DNA of 64,000 nucleotides from Rhodoblastus sp. 17X3 (lineage in GTDB: Bacteria; Pseudomonadota; Alphaproteobacteria; Rhizobiales; Beijerinckiaceae): assembly GCF_030056575.1 (NCBI RefSeq), contig NZ_JASHHX010000002.1, positions 1-64,000 of the forward strand, written 5' to 3'. The notes beneath the pieces were generated by a model. It searched no databases. It was given only the letters and a program-made list of their open reading frames with translations, and was not told the origin of the DNA. Shown here in pieces: positions 18,754 to 27,446 of the stretch (within the stretch, counting starts at the first letter, position 1; every line of letters begins with the position of its first letter). A program made the position numbers and the translations under genes.

Positions 18754-19863
18754 ATGCCGAAAATCTTCCGCGCCATTGGCGCAATGACGGGCACGTCCAT
18801 GGACGGGATCGATCTGGCCTTTCTGGAGACTGACGGCCGCCAGATGCTGAAATTCGGGCCCGCTGCTTCCTATCCCTTTTCCGACGCCGACCGCGCCTTG
18901 CTGCGCGGCGCCGTTGACGCCGCCAAATATCTCGTCAAGCGCGACGACCGGCCGGGGGTGCTGGCCGAGGCTGAAGCGCTGATCACCAAGCGCCATATCG
19001 AGGCGATCCGCGATTTTCTGACGCGGGAGAGCATCGACCCGGCGGCGGTGGACGTCATCGGCTTTCATGGCCAGACCGTGCTGCACCGTCCCGACCGGGG
19101 CCTGACCGTGCAACTCGGCGATGGCGCCTTTCTCGCCCGCACCGTGGGCATCGACGTCGCCTATGACCTGCGCGCGGCGGATATGGCGGGGGGCGGGCAG
19201 GGCGCGCCGCTGGTACCGGTCTTTCATCGCGCTCTGGCGGAGGCCTCTGGCGCCATCCTGCCGCTGCTGTTCGTCAATATCGGCGGGGTCGCCAACATCA
19301 CTTATGTCGCGCCGGACGCGGACCCGATCGCCTGCGACGCCGGGCCGGGCAACGCCCTGCTCGACGATCTGATGCTGGCGCGCACGGGCGCTGCGATGGA
19401 TGCGGACGGCGCCTGCGCGCTTTCCGGCAAGGTGGACGAGGCCGCTCTCGCGGCTTTGACCTCTCATTGCTATTTCTCACAAAAGCCGCCGAAGTCTCTG
19501 GACCGGAATGCTTTTTCTCCTGAGGCGGTTTCGGGTCTGGCGACGGCTGACGCCGCGGCGACGCTTGCAGCCTTCACGGCGTGCGGGATCCTCGCCCATC
19601 TGCGCTTCCTGCCCGGGGCGCCGCGCATGATCGTCCTGTGCGGCGGCGGCGCCAGGAATCCGGCGATCGTCCAGGCGCTTGCCGAACGCGCGCCCTGTCC
19701 GGTCCGGCGCGCGGAGGATTTCGGCTGGGATTCGCAAGCCATCGAGGCGCAGGCCTTCGCTTTCCTCGGCGTGCGCTCGGTCAAGGGCCTGCCGCTGACC
19801 TTCCCGACCACGACCGGCGTCAGCGAGCCGATGACCGGCGGCGCGCTGGCCTGGGCTGGCTGA
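18754..19863 (+). CDS. anmK: anhydro-N-acetylmuramic acid kinase
   Basis: Phosphorylates and opens 1,6-anhydro-MurNAc recovered from the cell wall, giving MurNAc-6-phosphate for recycling. 369 aa, ASKHA fold. GAMTGTSMDGIDLAFLE at the N-terminus is the ATP-site signature, CDAGPGNALLDDLM and VLCGGGARNP are also diagnostic. Divergent from the GST gene with about 70 nt between. Confidence 0.95.
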   Translation: MPKIFRAIGAMTGTSMDGIDLAFLETDGRQMLKFGPAASYPFSDADRALLRGAVDAAKYLVKRDDRPGVLAEAEALITKRHIEAIRDFLTRESIDPAAVDVIGFHGQTVLHRPDRGLTVQLGDGAFLARTVGIDVAYDLRAADMAGGGQGAPLVPVFHRALAEASGAILPLLFVNIGGVANITYVAPDADPIACDAGPGNALLDDLMLARTGAAMDADGACALSGKVDEAALAALTSHCYFSQKPPKSLDRNAFSPEAVSGLATADAAATLAAFTACGILAHLRFLPGAPRMIVLCGGGARNPAIVQALAERAPCPVRRAEDFGWDSQAIEAQAFAFLGVRSVKGLPLTFPTTTGVSEPMTGGALAWAG

Positions 19864-19875
19864 CAGCGATTCGTC

Positions 19876-20214
19876 TCAGCGCTGGCTGGGCAAGGCGAGG
19901 ACGTCGAGGACCTTGAGGCATTCAGCTTCCTTGCCCTGCGCCTCGAACTGCCGCGCCTCATCGAGCGCCTTCGCGGCCTTGGCCCGCGCCACGCCCTTGG
20001 CGGCGGCGATCGAGTCGGGGGTCGGCTGGTGGTGCGTGGTCGCGAAATCCGATTCTTTCATATCCAGCGGAATATCGCCGCCGGTGTCGAGCACGGCTTG
20101 CAGGCGCGCGATTTCGCTATGGCACGTCCTGCTCTGGGCGACGGCGGGCGCGGCCAGGATCACGGCGACGGCCGAGGCGAGGGTGAGGATCTTGTGTGTG
20201 ACGGCGCGGGTCAT
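19876..20214 (-). CDS. secreted small protein, unknown function
   Basis: 112 aa with a signal peptide (KILTLASAVAVILAAPAVAQ, cleavage likely after AQS). The mature part is mostly helical, with two cysteines (SRTCHSE and EAECLKV) that could form a disulfide. GGAG precedes ATG 20214. An upstream in-frame start at 20262 would add residues before the signal peptide and is rejected. Convergent with anmK, 12 nt apart. I do not recognise a family. Confidence 0.75.
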   Translation of the reverse strand: MTRAVTHKILTLASAVAVILAAPAVAQSRTCHSEIARLQAVLDTGGDIPLDMKESDFATTHHQPTPDSIAAAKGVARAKAAKALDEARQFEAQGKEAECLKVLDVLALPSQR

Positions 20215-20293
20215 GATGCGCTCCTTTCCGGGAACGGTCGAAAGGCCGGGATAAAGTGTCAAGGTTCAAGCATTCTGGCAAATCCGGACAGGT

Positions 20294-21187
20294 TCAGCCC
20301 TCGCTCGCATAAAGCCGCTGCATTTCGGCAATGTCGTCCATTGAGGGCAGGCCGGCCTCATTGCCGAGATGCTGGATCTTGAAGGCCGAGGCCGCGCGGG
20401 CGAAATCGAAATGCTCCGCCCAGCGCGCGCTGCGGTTTCGCATGTAGGACGCCAGATAGGCGCCGTGAAACACATCGCCGGCGCCGGAGGTGTCGATCAC
20501 CTTATCCGACGGCACGGACAGGGCGGGCATGCGCGAAATAAGCCCGTCCTCGTCGCTCCACAGCAGGCCGCGCTCGCCCTCGGTCACCGCGGCGATCTTG
20601 ACGCCGCGCGCGGCGAGATAGGCTAGCGTTTCCAGCGCGGTGAGCTTCAATTGCGCGCAAAAGGCCTCCGCCACCACGGCAATGTCGATGGAATGCAGCA
20701 CTTCCTCGGTATTGGCGCGCACGGCGCCGCCGTCGAGCGAGGTCAGGAGACCCTTCTCCCGGAACGCCTTCGCATAATATAGCGCGGCGTCGGCCTGGTG
20801 GCCGTCAAGATGCAGCGCCTCGTAGCTCGACACGTCGAGCTTCATGAACGGGCGCAGATGATGAGAGTCGCGCGCGCGCAGGATGGCGCGCTTGCCGCCG
20901 CTCGGCAACACGAAGGAAAGCGACGAGCGCGCGACTTTGCGCGGATAGATCGAGACGCCGTATTTATGCGCCATTTCCCAGAACATCTGCCCGAGCCAGT
21001 CGTCGGCCATGGTGGTGAGCAGGTCGGGCTGCAGGCCGAGCCGCGCGCAGGCGAAGGCGGCGGTCACCGCATTGCCGCCAAAGGAAACCGCGAAATCCTT
21101 CGCGACGGATTTCTCGTCGCCCGAGGGCATGACGTCGGCGATCATCGTCATGTCGATATAGGAATGTCCGACAAAAAGGGCGGTCAC
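20294..21187 (-). CDS. PfkB-family carbohydrate kinase
   Basis: 297 aa ribokinase-fold sugar kinase. The N-terminal SFGGNAVTAAFACARLG and the C-terminal PfkB signature DTSGAGDVFHGAYLAS, with the catalytic Asp in GAGD, are intact. Substrate cannot be read from the sequence. No sugar operon lies next to it. Confidence 0.92.
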   Translation of the reverse strand: MTALFVGHSYIDMTMIADVMPSGDEKSVAKDFAVSFGGNAVTAAFACARLGLQPDLLTTMADDWLGQMFWEMAHKYGVSIYPRKVARSSLSFVLPSGGKRAILRARDSHHLRPFMKLDVSSYEALHLDGHQADAALYYAKAFREKGLLTSLDGGAVRANTEEVLHSIDIAVVAEAFCAQLKLTALETLAYLAARGVKIAAVTEGERGLLWSDEDGLISRMPALSVPSDKVIDTSGAGDVFHGAYLASYMRNRSARWAEHFDFARAASAFKIQHLGNEAGLPSMDDIAEMQRLYASEG

Positions 21188-21360
21188 GGCGGTCTCGTCT
21201 GGCGGTGAATGTCGGGCCGATTAATTCACAAAATCCTTTATCTGTCTTTGAATATTGTCACGCCTGCGCTCCCGCAAGCCCGGCCTTGCGACGCGGGACT
21301 TGAACCTTGCTCCGCCGCGCGCGATGTCATCGACGAAACTTCAATCGCGGACAGACACCC

Positions 21361-21996
21361 ATGACCAAGACCGATCCCGCCCTCGTCTCCCTCGTCTCGC
21401 AGGCTGGCGAGCGCGCCGCAGAAACGCCCGTCTCGTCGCTGTTCATCGGGCGCTGGTCGTCGCGCGCCATGACCGGCGAGCGGATTCCCGACGAGGCGCT
21501 GTTCGCTTTGTTCGAGGCGGCGCGCTTTGCGCCCTCCTACATGAATTCGCAGCCCTGGCGCTTTGCTTTCGCCCGGCGCGGCGAGCCGGATTTCGAGAAA
21601 TTGCTCGCCAGCCTGAACGAGTCCAATCAGGTGTGGGCCAAGGATGCCTCGGCGCTGGTGCTGATCGCCAGCAAGGCCGCCTTCACGCCGCCTGGCAAGA
21701 GCGAGGAAGCGATCAATCCGGCGTCATCCTTCGACTCCGGCGCCGCCTGGGCGAGCCTGGCCTTGCAGGCGAGGCTGCTGGGCTGGACCACCCGCGCCAT
21801 GGCCGGGTTCGACAAGGACAAGGCGCGAATCGCGGCGAAAGCGCCGCAGAGCCTGAAACTGGAGGCGATGATCGCCATTGGCCGGCGCGGCGATCCGTCC
21901 AGCTTGCCGGCGGACCGACAGCCGATGGAAAAGCCGAACGCGCGCAAGGCGATCGCGGAAATCGTCTTTGCGGGCGCCTTTCCCGGCGATTGCTGA
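21361..21996 (+). CDS. nitroreductase family protein
   Basis: 211 aa FMN-dependent NAD(P)H oxidoreductase fold. WSSRAMTGERIPDEALFALFEAARFAPSY is cut by the family pattern SxRxf and AxxAPS, and FNxQPWRF appears as MNSQPWRFAF. ATG 21361 is chosen over a longer in-frame start at 21307. The physiological substrate is unknown. Confidence 0.9.
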   Translation: MTKTDPALVSLVSQAGERAAETPVSSLFIGRWSSRAMTGERIPDEALFALFEAARFAPSYMNSQPWRFAFARRGEPDFEKLLASLNESNQVWAKDASALVLIASKAAFTPPGKSEEAINPASSFDSGAAWASLALQARLLGWTTRAMAGFDKDKARIAAKAPQSLKLEAMIAIGRRGDPSSLPADRQPMEKPNARKAIAEIVFAGAFPGDC

Positions 21997-22050
21997 GGGC
22001 GGGCGCGGGCCGCCGAAATCCGGTATAGGATCGGCGCGAGGGAGCCGTGG

Positions 22051-22683
22051 ATGACCTATAGCGTCAAGGAAATATTCAAGACCCTGCAGGGGGAGGGCGG
22101 GCAGGCCGGGCGCGCCGCGGTGTTTTGCCGCTTCGCCGGCTGCAATCTATGGAGCGGCCGCGAGGAAGACCGCGCCGAGGCCGCCTGCACGTTTTGCGAC
22201 ACCGATTTCGTCGGCGTCGATGGCGAAGGCGGCGGCAAATTCGCCGCGGCGGAGGATCTCGCCCGTCGCCTCGCCGAGGTCTGGGGCGAGGGCGGGGACG
22301 AGCGCTGCGTCGTCTTCACCGGCGGCGAACCCTTGTTGCAGCTCGATTCCGCGCTGATCGACGCCGCCCACGCCCAGGGCTTTTTCATCGCGGTCGAAAG
22401 CAATGGGACTATCGCGCCACCGCCTGGGATCGACTGGCTGTGCGTCAGCCCCAAGGCGGGCGCTCCGCTTCGGACGACTTATGGGCAGGAATTGAAACTG
22501 GTCTTTCCGCAGCCGGGCCTGACGCCGGAAGAATTCGAGGCGCTGGAGTTCGAACGGCTGTTCCTGCAACCCATGGACGGTCCCGACCGCGAGCGCAATA
22601 CGCAGCAGGCGATCGCATTTTGCCTGGCGCATCCGCGCTGGCGGCTAAGCCTCCAGACCCACAAGATGATCGGGATTCCATAG
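22051..22683 (+). CDS. queE: 7-carboxy-7-deazaguanine synthase
   Basis: Radical SAM enzyme of the queuosine/7-deazaguanine pathway, converting CPH4 to CDG. 210 aa. The cluster cysteines show the expanded spacing of this branch: FAGCNLWSG followed by AACTFCDTDF. VVFTGGEPLLQLD is the SAM-binding GGEP motif. No other queuosine gene is in the window. Confidence 0.93.
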   Translation: MTYSVKEIFKTLQGEGGQAGRAAVFCRFAGCNLWSGREEDRAEAACTFCDTDFVGVDGEGGGKFAAAEDLARRLAEVWGEGGDERCVVFTGGEPLLQLDSALIDAAHAQGFFIAVESNGTIAPPPGIDWLCVSPKAGAPLRTTYGQELKLVFPQPGLTPEEFEALEFERLFLQPMDGPDRERNTQQAIAFCLAHPRWRLSLQTHKMIGIP

Positions 22684-22904
22684 GCGGATTTTCGCGAGCC
22701 AATTCAAGGCTGTTGCAAAAAGACAATGGTTGTGGAAAAAAGGCGCCGTCAGGCTGGAGCTGCGCCGGGATTTGATTTGAATCGGAGCAAGCTCCGCGCA
22801 AGATGCTAGCCTGACGATCCTGTAAGCGCCGCCATGCTGGCATGATGGCGCAGGATGCGAATCGCCGCCAAGCGCGATTCGCTCCGGAGGCGGAGGCAAA
22901 TGCA

Positions 22905-24434
22905 GTGAAGCATCGGAACTGGGTGCGTTTTCTGGGGCTTTCCGTCGCCTCCGCAGCGTCGCTTTGCCTTGGCGCCTTCCTCTCCTATCAGGCCGCGATG
23001 CAGGCTGAATCAGCGGAATCGCCGGCATCCGGCGCGACTGCGCTGTTCGGCGCGGCCGGGGCCGAAAGCGCCGCGGTTGAGACGCCCGTGGTTTCCGACC
23101 AGACCGCCACCGTCAAGCCTGCTCCGGTCAAGACCGCCGAAGCTCCCGCTCCCGCGCCGGAGAATCCCCGCCCGGTGGTGCTGGCGAGCCTCCAGCCGGA
23201 CAGCCTGCCGATCTTTTCCTCTTCCAGCGCCTTTTCTGGCGGCTTGGCCGGGCCGTCGTCGCTGCGTTCGGACGACGCGCCGTCGGCCTCGCCGTCGCCT
23301 GCTCAGGAATCGGCGCTGCCCGAAAGCGACCTCACCGCGCCGGCCGATCCGCAGCCCCTTCCCACCGCGCCGGCCCAGCCGCCCGAAGGCCAGGCTCTGT
23401 TCCATGGCAAGCCGGCCCCGCTGCCGCCGGTCCGTCCGGCCTCGCTCAAGGCTCCCACGACGATCGCCGCCCTGATCGAGGCCTCGCCCGTCGCCATACC
23501 CGCCCCTCCGGCTGGGCCGCAGCCTGTCATTGGTCCTTCGCCCGTGATTTCCGCCGCGCCCCCGGCGCCGGCCGCCGCTGTGTCCCCGGCCGCTTCCGCC
23601 CCCGCTTCGGCGGCCAAGGCCACTCCGCCCGCCGCTTCAATGGCCGCCGCCGCCTCGCCGGGTTCTTTCCCGGGCGTCGCCAACGCCCTGGCTGCTGTGA
23701 CAGCCTCGATCGGCGGCGCGAACGCCGCGGTCACGCCGGGCCAGCCGTCGGCGGAAGTCCTGCCTGACGACAACGCCCAGGGCGGCTTCAAGAAGGGCTC
23801 GCCCGCCTATGTCCGCATCTTCAAGAAGGAAGGCGTGCTCGAGCTCTGGCTGAAGCGCGGCGACAATTACGCGCTCTACAAGTCCTATCCGGTCTGCAAA
23901 TGGTCCGGCCAGCTTGGCCCCAAGACCCGCCAGGCGGATTACCAGTCGCCCGAGGGCTTCTATTCGGTCTCCGCCCGCCAGCTCAATCCCAACTCGCACT
24001 ATCATCTCGCTTTCGACATCGGCTATCCCAACGCCTATGATCGCCGTCAGGGTTCGACCGGCAGCGCCGTCATGGTCCATGGCGATTGCAAGTCGGTCGG
24101 CTGTTTCGCCATGACAAATAACGGCATCGACGAGATCTATGGCATTGTCGAAGCGGCCCTGCGCAATGGCCAGCATGAGGTGCCGGTTCATATTTTCCCC
24201 TTCCGCATGACGGAAGAGGCGATCGCGCGCGAAAGCTCTCCGAAGCAGTTCATGGCCTTCCTCACGCCGGCGAACGCGCCGCCGCAAAGGGATTGGTCGG
24301 GCTTCTGGCGCAATCTGAAGGAAGGCTACGACATGTTCCAGCGCAGCCACGTTCCGCCGGTCGCCTATGCCTGCGGCGACCGCTATGATTTCGGCGCCGG
24401 CGCGAGCTCCTGCTCGCGCATCGCCGGCTGGTAA
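22905..24434 (+). CDS. L,D-transpeptidase (YkuD domain) with long Pro/Ala linker
   Basis: 509 aa. An N-terminal signal anchor (WVRFLGLSVASAASLCLGAF) is followed by roughly 270 residues of Pro/Ala/Ser-rich linker and a C-terminal YafK/YkuD-type catalytic domain from about residue 310. The active-site motif HGDCKSVGCFAMTN, with the nucleophilic Cys in GCF, is intact. Likely acts on peptidoglycan in the periplasm. I choose GTG 22905, which has GGAGG at 22892-22896 with 8-nt spacing. ATG 22842 lacks a site. Confidence 0.88.
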   Translation: MKHRNWVRFLGLSVASAASLCLGAFLSYQAAMQAESAESPASGATALFGAAGAESAAVETPVVSDQTATVKPAPVKTAEAPAPAPENPRPVVLASLQPDSLPIFSSSSAFSGGLAGPSSLRSDDAPSASPSPAQESALPESDLTAPADPQPLPTAPAQPPEGQALFHGKPAPLPPVRPASLKAPTTIAALIEASPVAIPAPPAGPQPVIGPSPVISAAPPAPAAAVSPAASAPASAAKATPPAASMAAAASPGSFPGVANALAAVTASIGGANAAVTPGQPSAEVLPDDNAQGGFKKGSPAYVRIFKKEGVLELWLKRGDNYALYKSYPVCKWSGQLGPKTRQADYQSPEGFYSVSARQLNPNSHYHLAFDIGYPNAYDRRQGSTGSAVMVHGDCKSVGCFAMTNNGIDEIYGIVEAALRNGQHEVPVHIFPFRMTEEAIARESSPKQFMAFLTPANAPPQRDWSGFWRNLKEGYDMFQRSHVPPVAYACGDRYDFGAGASSCSRIAGW

Positions 24435-24554
24435 GTCGTCCGGCTGCTGAAATCGCATTCTCCCATCTGGCGGGCGCCACGCCGCCTCGATATGATCCCG
24501 TCGCCCGCGCTTCAATCCGATGCGCGGGCAATATTTTCGGTAAAGGAAGGCATC

Positions 24555-24845
24555 ATGGCTATCGTCGGCATGTGGAAACTGTCGCTGGAAACGCCGTTCG
24601 GCGTACAGACTCCCTCTTTGCGGATCAACGCCGATGGCACCGGCGGATTGATCTCGCCGATCGGCGAGGCGCCTCTGAACGAGCTGGTGGTCAACGACGA
24701 CACCGCGGAATTCAGCGCGAGCGTTCCGACCCCGATGGGCAATTTCGCCATTGGCTTCAGCGTCAAGGCCAGCGGCGACGCGCTAGCGGGGACCTTCACA
24801 TCGCCGCTCGGCGCCACCGATTTCACCGGCGTGCGCGAGGCCTGA
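24555..24845 (+). CDS. conserved small protein, unknown function
   Basis: 96 aa, probably all-beta: MAIVGMWKLSLETPFGVQTP, with alternating hydrophobic residues, looks like half of a lipocalin-like or barrel fold. It lacks a signal peptide. AAGGAAGG precedes the ATG. Convergent with the hydrolase gene that follows. No family is recognised with certainty. Confidence 0.72.
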   Translation: MAIVGMWKLSLETPFGVQTPSLRINADGTGGLISPIGEAPLNELVVNDDTAEFSASVPTPMGNFAIGFSVKASGDALAGTFTSPLGATDFTGVREA

Positions 24846-24863
24846 GCCTCGTCCCTGCTCGCC

Positions 24864-25742
24864 TCAGCCTCTAGGGGCGGCGTCGACTTCGTTGACGAAG
24901 GCGGCGATCCGCTCCAGGGTCGGCGAATCCAGCAGCAGCGGCGCGTGGCCCTGGCCCGGCACGACATGGGTCTGGCAAAGCGGATTGCGCGCCGCCATTT
25001 GCGCATGGACCTCAGGCGTCAGGAGGTCCGAATTCTCCCCGCGCAACGCAAGAATGGGCGCCTTGAGGGCGCAGAACTGCGGCCAGAAGTCCGGCAGCGG
25101 CGCCTCCGGGTCGAATGATTCCATGGTGCGCGCCAGTTGCGGATCATAGGACAGGCGCAGCCGCTCCGGCGTGATGTTCAGCGAATTTTCCGCATAGAAC
25201 CGCCATTGCTCGTCGGGCACGTCGGGAAATCGTGGGCCCATGACGCGCCTGTAATGCTCCACCGCCTCGTCGAGGTCGCGCAGCAAGGGCAGGCGTCCGA
25301 TGTAATTCTTGATATTGGCGAGACCGGCCGGGTTGAGCTGCGGGCCGACGTCATTGAGGATCAGGCCCTTGACGAGGTCCGGACGGACGCCGCCAAGCGT
25401 CAGGGCGTGCAGCCCGCCGCGCGACAGGCCGATGAAGATGGCGGAGTTGATTCCCAACGCGTCGATGACGGTCAGAATGTCCGTGAATTCGATCGGGAAG
25501 GAATAATGGGTCCAGTCGGGGTCCCAGTCCGAACCGCCGCGCCCGCGATAATCAATGCCGACGATCCGCCTGTGCGTGCGCGTGCTCAGAAAAAGCGCCA
25601 GCACGACGAAATCACGCGCGGGACGCGTCAGGCCCGGCAGGCAGATCACCGGAACGGCGCCGCTCTCCGCGCCGAAGTCCAGGGCGTGCAAGTTCAGCCC
25701 GTCGGCGGATTTGAAAAAATGGCTTTGCAGCTTCTCGCTCAC
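24864..25742 (-). CDS. alpha/beta hydrolase
   Basis: 292 aa. The nucleophile elbow GLSRGGLHAL supplies the Ser, VPGQGHAPLL supplies the catalytic His, and the VICLPGLTRPARDF oxyanion region is near residue 35. Related proteins hydrolyse small esters or act as prolyl-type enzymes. The substrate is not indicated. It lies downstream of smpB on the same strand. Confidence 0.9.
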   Translation of the reverse strand: MSEKLQSHFFKSADGLNLHALDFGAESGAVPVICLPGLTRPARDFVVLALFLSTRTHRRIVGIDYRGRGGSDWDPDWTHYSFPIEFTDILTVIDALGINSAIFIGLSRGGLHALTLGGVRPDLVKGLILNDVGPQLNPAGLANIKNYIGRLPLLRDLDEAVEHYRRVMGPRFPDVPDEQWRFYAENSLNITPERLRLSYDPQLARTMESFDPEAPLPDFWPQFCALKAPILALRGENSDLLTPEVHAQMAARNPLCQTHVVPGQGHAPLLLDSPTLERIAAFVNEVDAAPRG

Positions 25743-25795
25743 GCGAGCCCCTCCCGCATTTCACGTGACGCGGGCTTCGCCGGGGCGTCGCCGCG

Positions 25796-26272
25796 TCAGT
25801 CGCGCTGTTTCAGGAGCCGGCCTTTTTCGCGGTTCCAGTCGCGCTGTTTTTCTGTTTCGCGCTTGTCGTGCAATTGCTTGCCCTTGCCGAGAGCGATCTC
25901 GACCTTGGCGCGGCCTTGTGCGTTGAAATATAGCTTAAGCGGCACGATCGTCATGCCCTCTCTTTGTACGCCCTGCGAAAGTTTCGCGATTTCGCGCTGC
26001 TTGAGCAGGAGTTTGCGGAGGCGCTTTGGTTCGTGGTTGAAGCGGTTGCCGGCGAGATATTCGGGAATATTGGCGTTCACGAGCCAGATTTCGCCGTGCT
26101 TGTCGACGCTGGCGTAGGATTCGGCAATGGTCGAACTGCCGGTCCGCAAGCTTTTCACCTCCGTCCCGGTCAGCGCGATGCCAGCTTCGAAAACCTCGCC
26201 AATTTCGTAATTGTAACGAGCCTTGCGATTGTCGGCGACGATCTTGAAATTCTTTGCTGGTTTTTCCGCCAC
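25796..26272 (-). CDS. smpB: SsrA-binding protein SmpB
   Basis: Binds tmRNA and drives trans-translation, rescuing stalled ribosomes. 158 aa, OB-fold with [22 protein letters not shown] split across residues 15-36 and the [11 protein letters not shown] motif. The C-terminal [17 protein letters not shown] tail enters the empty mRNA channel. The ssrA gene is not in this window. dapA lies upstream, as in many relatives. Confidence 0.96.
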   Translation of the reverse strand: MAEKPAKNFKIVADNRKARYNYEIGEVFEAGIALTGTEVKSLRTGSSTIAESYASVDKHGEIWLVNANIPEYLAGNRFNHEPKRLRKLLLKQREIAKLSQGVQREGMTIVPLKLYFNAQGRAKVEIALGKGKQLHDKRETEKQRDWNREKGRLLKQRD

Positions 26273-26335
26273 TTTTCGCCGGGAAGTCCCGCTCCGTCTC
26301 GCCTGCGGCGGCGCAAGGCGCCGCCGTGGGAAGGT

Positions 26336-27232
26336 TCAGCCCGCCAGGACGCCGGCATGGACCATGGCCGCGCGGATCGCCGCGCGGGTCTTGTCTGTCG
26401 AGCTGACCAGCGGCAGGCGCACTTCCTCGCGCGCGCGGCCGAGCAGGCTGAGGCCCGATTTCGCGCCGGTGACGCCGGCTTCGAGGAAGGTCGCGGCGTG
26501 CAGGGGCGTCAGGCTGTCCTGAATGGCGAGCGCCCTGACGTAGTCGCCGTCGGCGGCGGCCTCCCACAGTTGCGCGCAGGGACGCGGCGCGATATTGGCC
26601 ACCACCGAAATGCAGCCGACCGCGCCGGCGGCAAAACAGGCGAGAGCCGTCATGTCGTCGCCCGAGAACTGCAGGAACCCTGGCCCCATGGCCTGACGCT
26701 GCATTGAAATGCGCGCGATATTGCCGGTGGCGTCCTTGACCCCGGCGATATTGCGCAATTCGTCAGCGCAGCGCTTCATGGTGTCGACCGACATGTCGAT
26801 CACCGAGCGCGGCGGGATATTGTAGATGACGATCGGAATGCCGATGGCTTCGTCGATCGCCTTGAAATGCTGAAACAGGCCCTCCTGATTGGGCTTGTTG
26901 TAATAGGGCGTCACCACCAGAACGGCGTCGGCGCCCGCCTTTTCGGCGTGGACCGCAAGTTCGACCGCCTCGCGCGTGTTGTTGGAGCCGGCGCCGGCGA
27001 TGACCGGGACGCGGCCCTTCGCCTCCGCAATGGCGATCTCGACCACGCGCTTGTGCTCGGCATGGGACAGCGTCGGGCTTTCGCCCGTCGTCCCAACCGG
27101 GACCAATCCGTGAATGCCGCTCTCGATCTGCCAATCGATCAAGGCGCGAAAAGCGGCCTCGTCCACTGCGCCCTCCTTGAAGGGGGTCACCAGCGCCGTC
27201 ATCCAGCCATGCAGTCGCGTACTTGTCGCCAT
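26336..27232 (-). CDS. dapA: 4-hydroxy-tetrahydrodipicolinate synthase
   Basis: Condenses pyruvate and aspartate semialdehyde in lysine/diaminopimelate synthesis. 298 aa TIM barrel. [29 protein letters not shown], and AGVKDATGN with the Schiff-base Lys are all present. ATG 27232 is preceded by GGAAAGAGG. The longer frame from 27298 would add 22 residues with no family support. Confidence 0.95.
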   Translation of the reverse strand: MATSTRLHGWMTALVTPFKEGAVDEAAFRALIDWQIESGIHGLVPVGTTGESPTLSHAEHKRVVEIAIAEAKGRVPVIAGAGSNNTREAVELAVHAEKAGADAVLVVTPYYNKPNQEGLFQHFKAIDEAIGIPIVIYNIPPRSVIDMSVDTMKRCADELRNIAGVKDATGNIARISMQRQAMGPGFLQFSGDDMTALACFAAGAVGCISVVANIAPRPCAQLWEAAADGDYVRALAIQDSLTPLHAATFLEAGVTGAKSGLSLLGRAREEVRLPLVSSTDKTRAAIRAAMVHAGVLAG

Positions 27233-27380
27233 CGCCTCTTTCCGTCCTGCTTCTCGCCGCAAGGGCGCCGCTTTTGGCAGGTTATGTGCCTGCGCCACTC
27301 ATAGCGGCTGATTGCGGCGACGGAAAGGGGTGCGTGGCTTCCGTCGCGTCGAATGCTGATTTCCTCCCGGCGCGGTTTGG

Positions 27381-27395
27381 TTAACCCGTCGTTAA
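27381..27395 (+). promoter_or_regulatory. CtrA-type site TTAA-N7-TTAA
   Basis: TTAACCCGTCGTTAA is an exact match to the TTAA-N7-TTAA CtrA consensus of Alphaproteobacteria. It lies 52 nt before the lytic transglycosylase start and about 150 nt upstream of dapA. This suggests cell-cycle control of the transglycosylase. Confidence 0.5.
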
Positions 27396-27446
27396 TTCCC
27401 CGGGCGCAGGCTGAAACCTTGCGTGGCGGAGCAACAGGATATTGCG

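Noticed and set aside
18970-19060. Possible anmK-related minus-strand frame
   Set aside because: Shadow of anmK.
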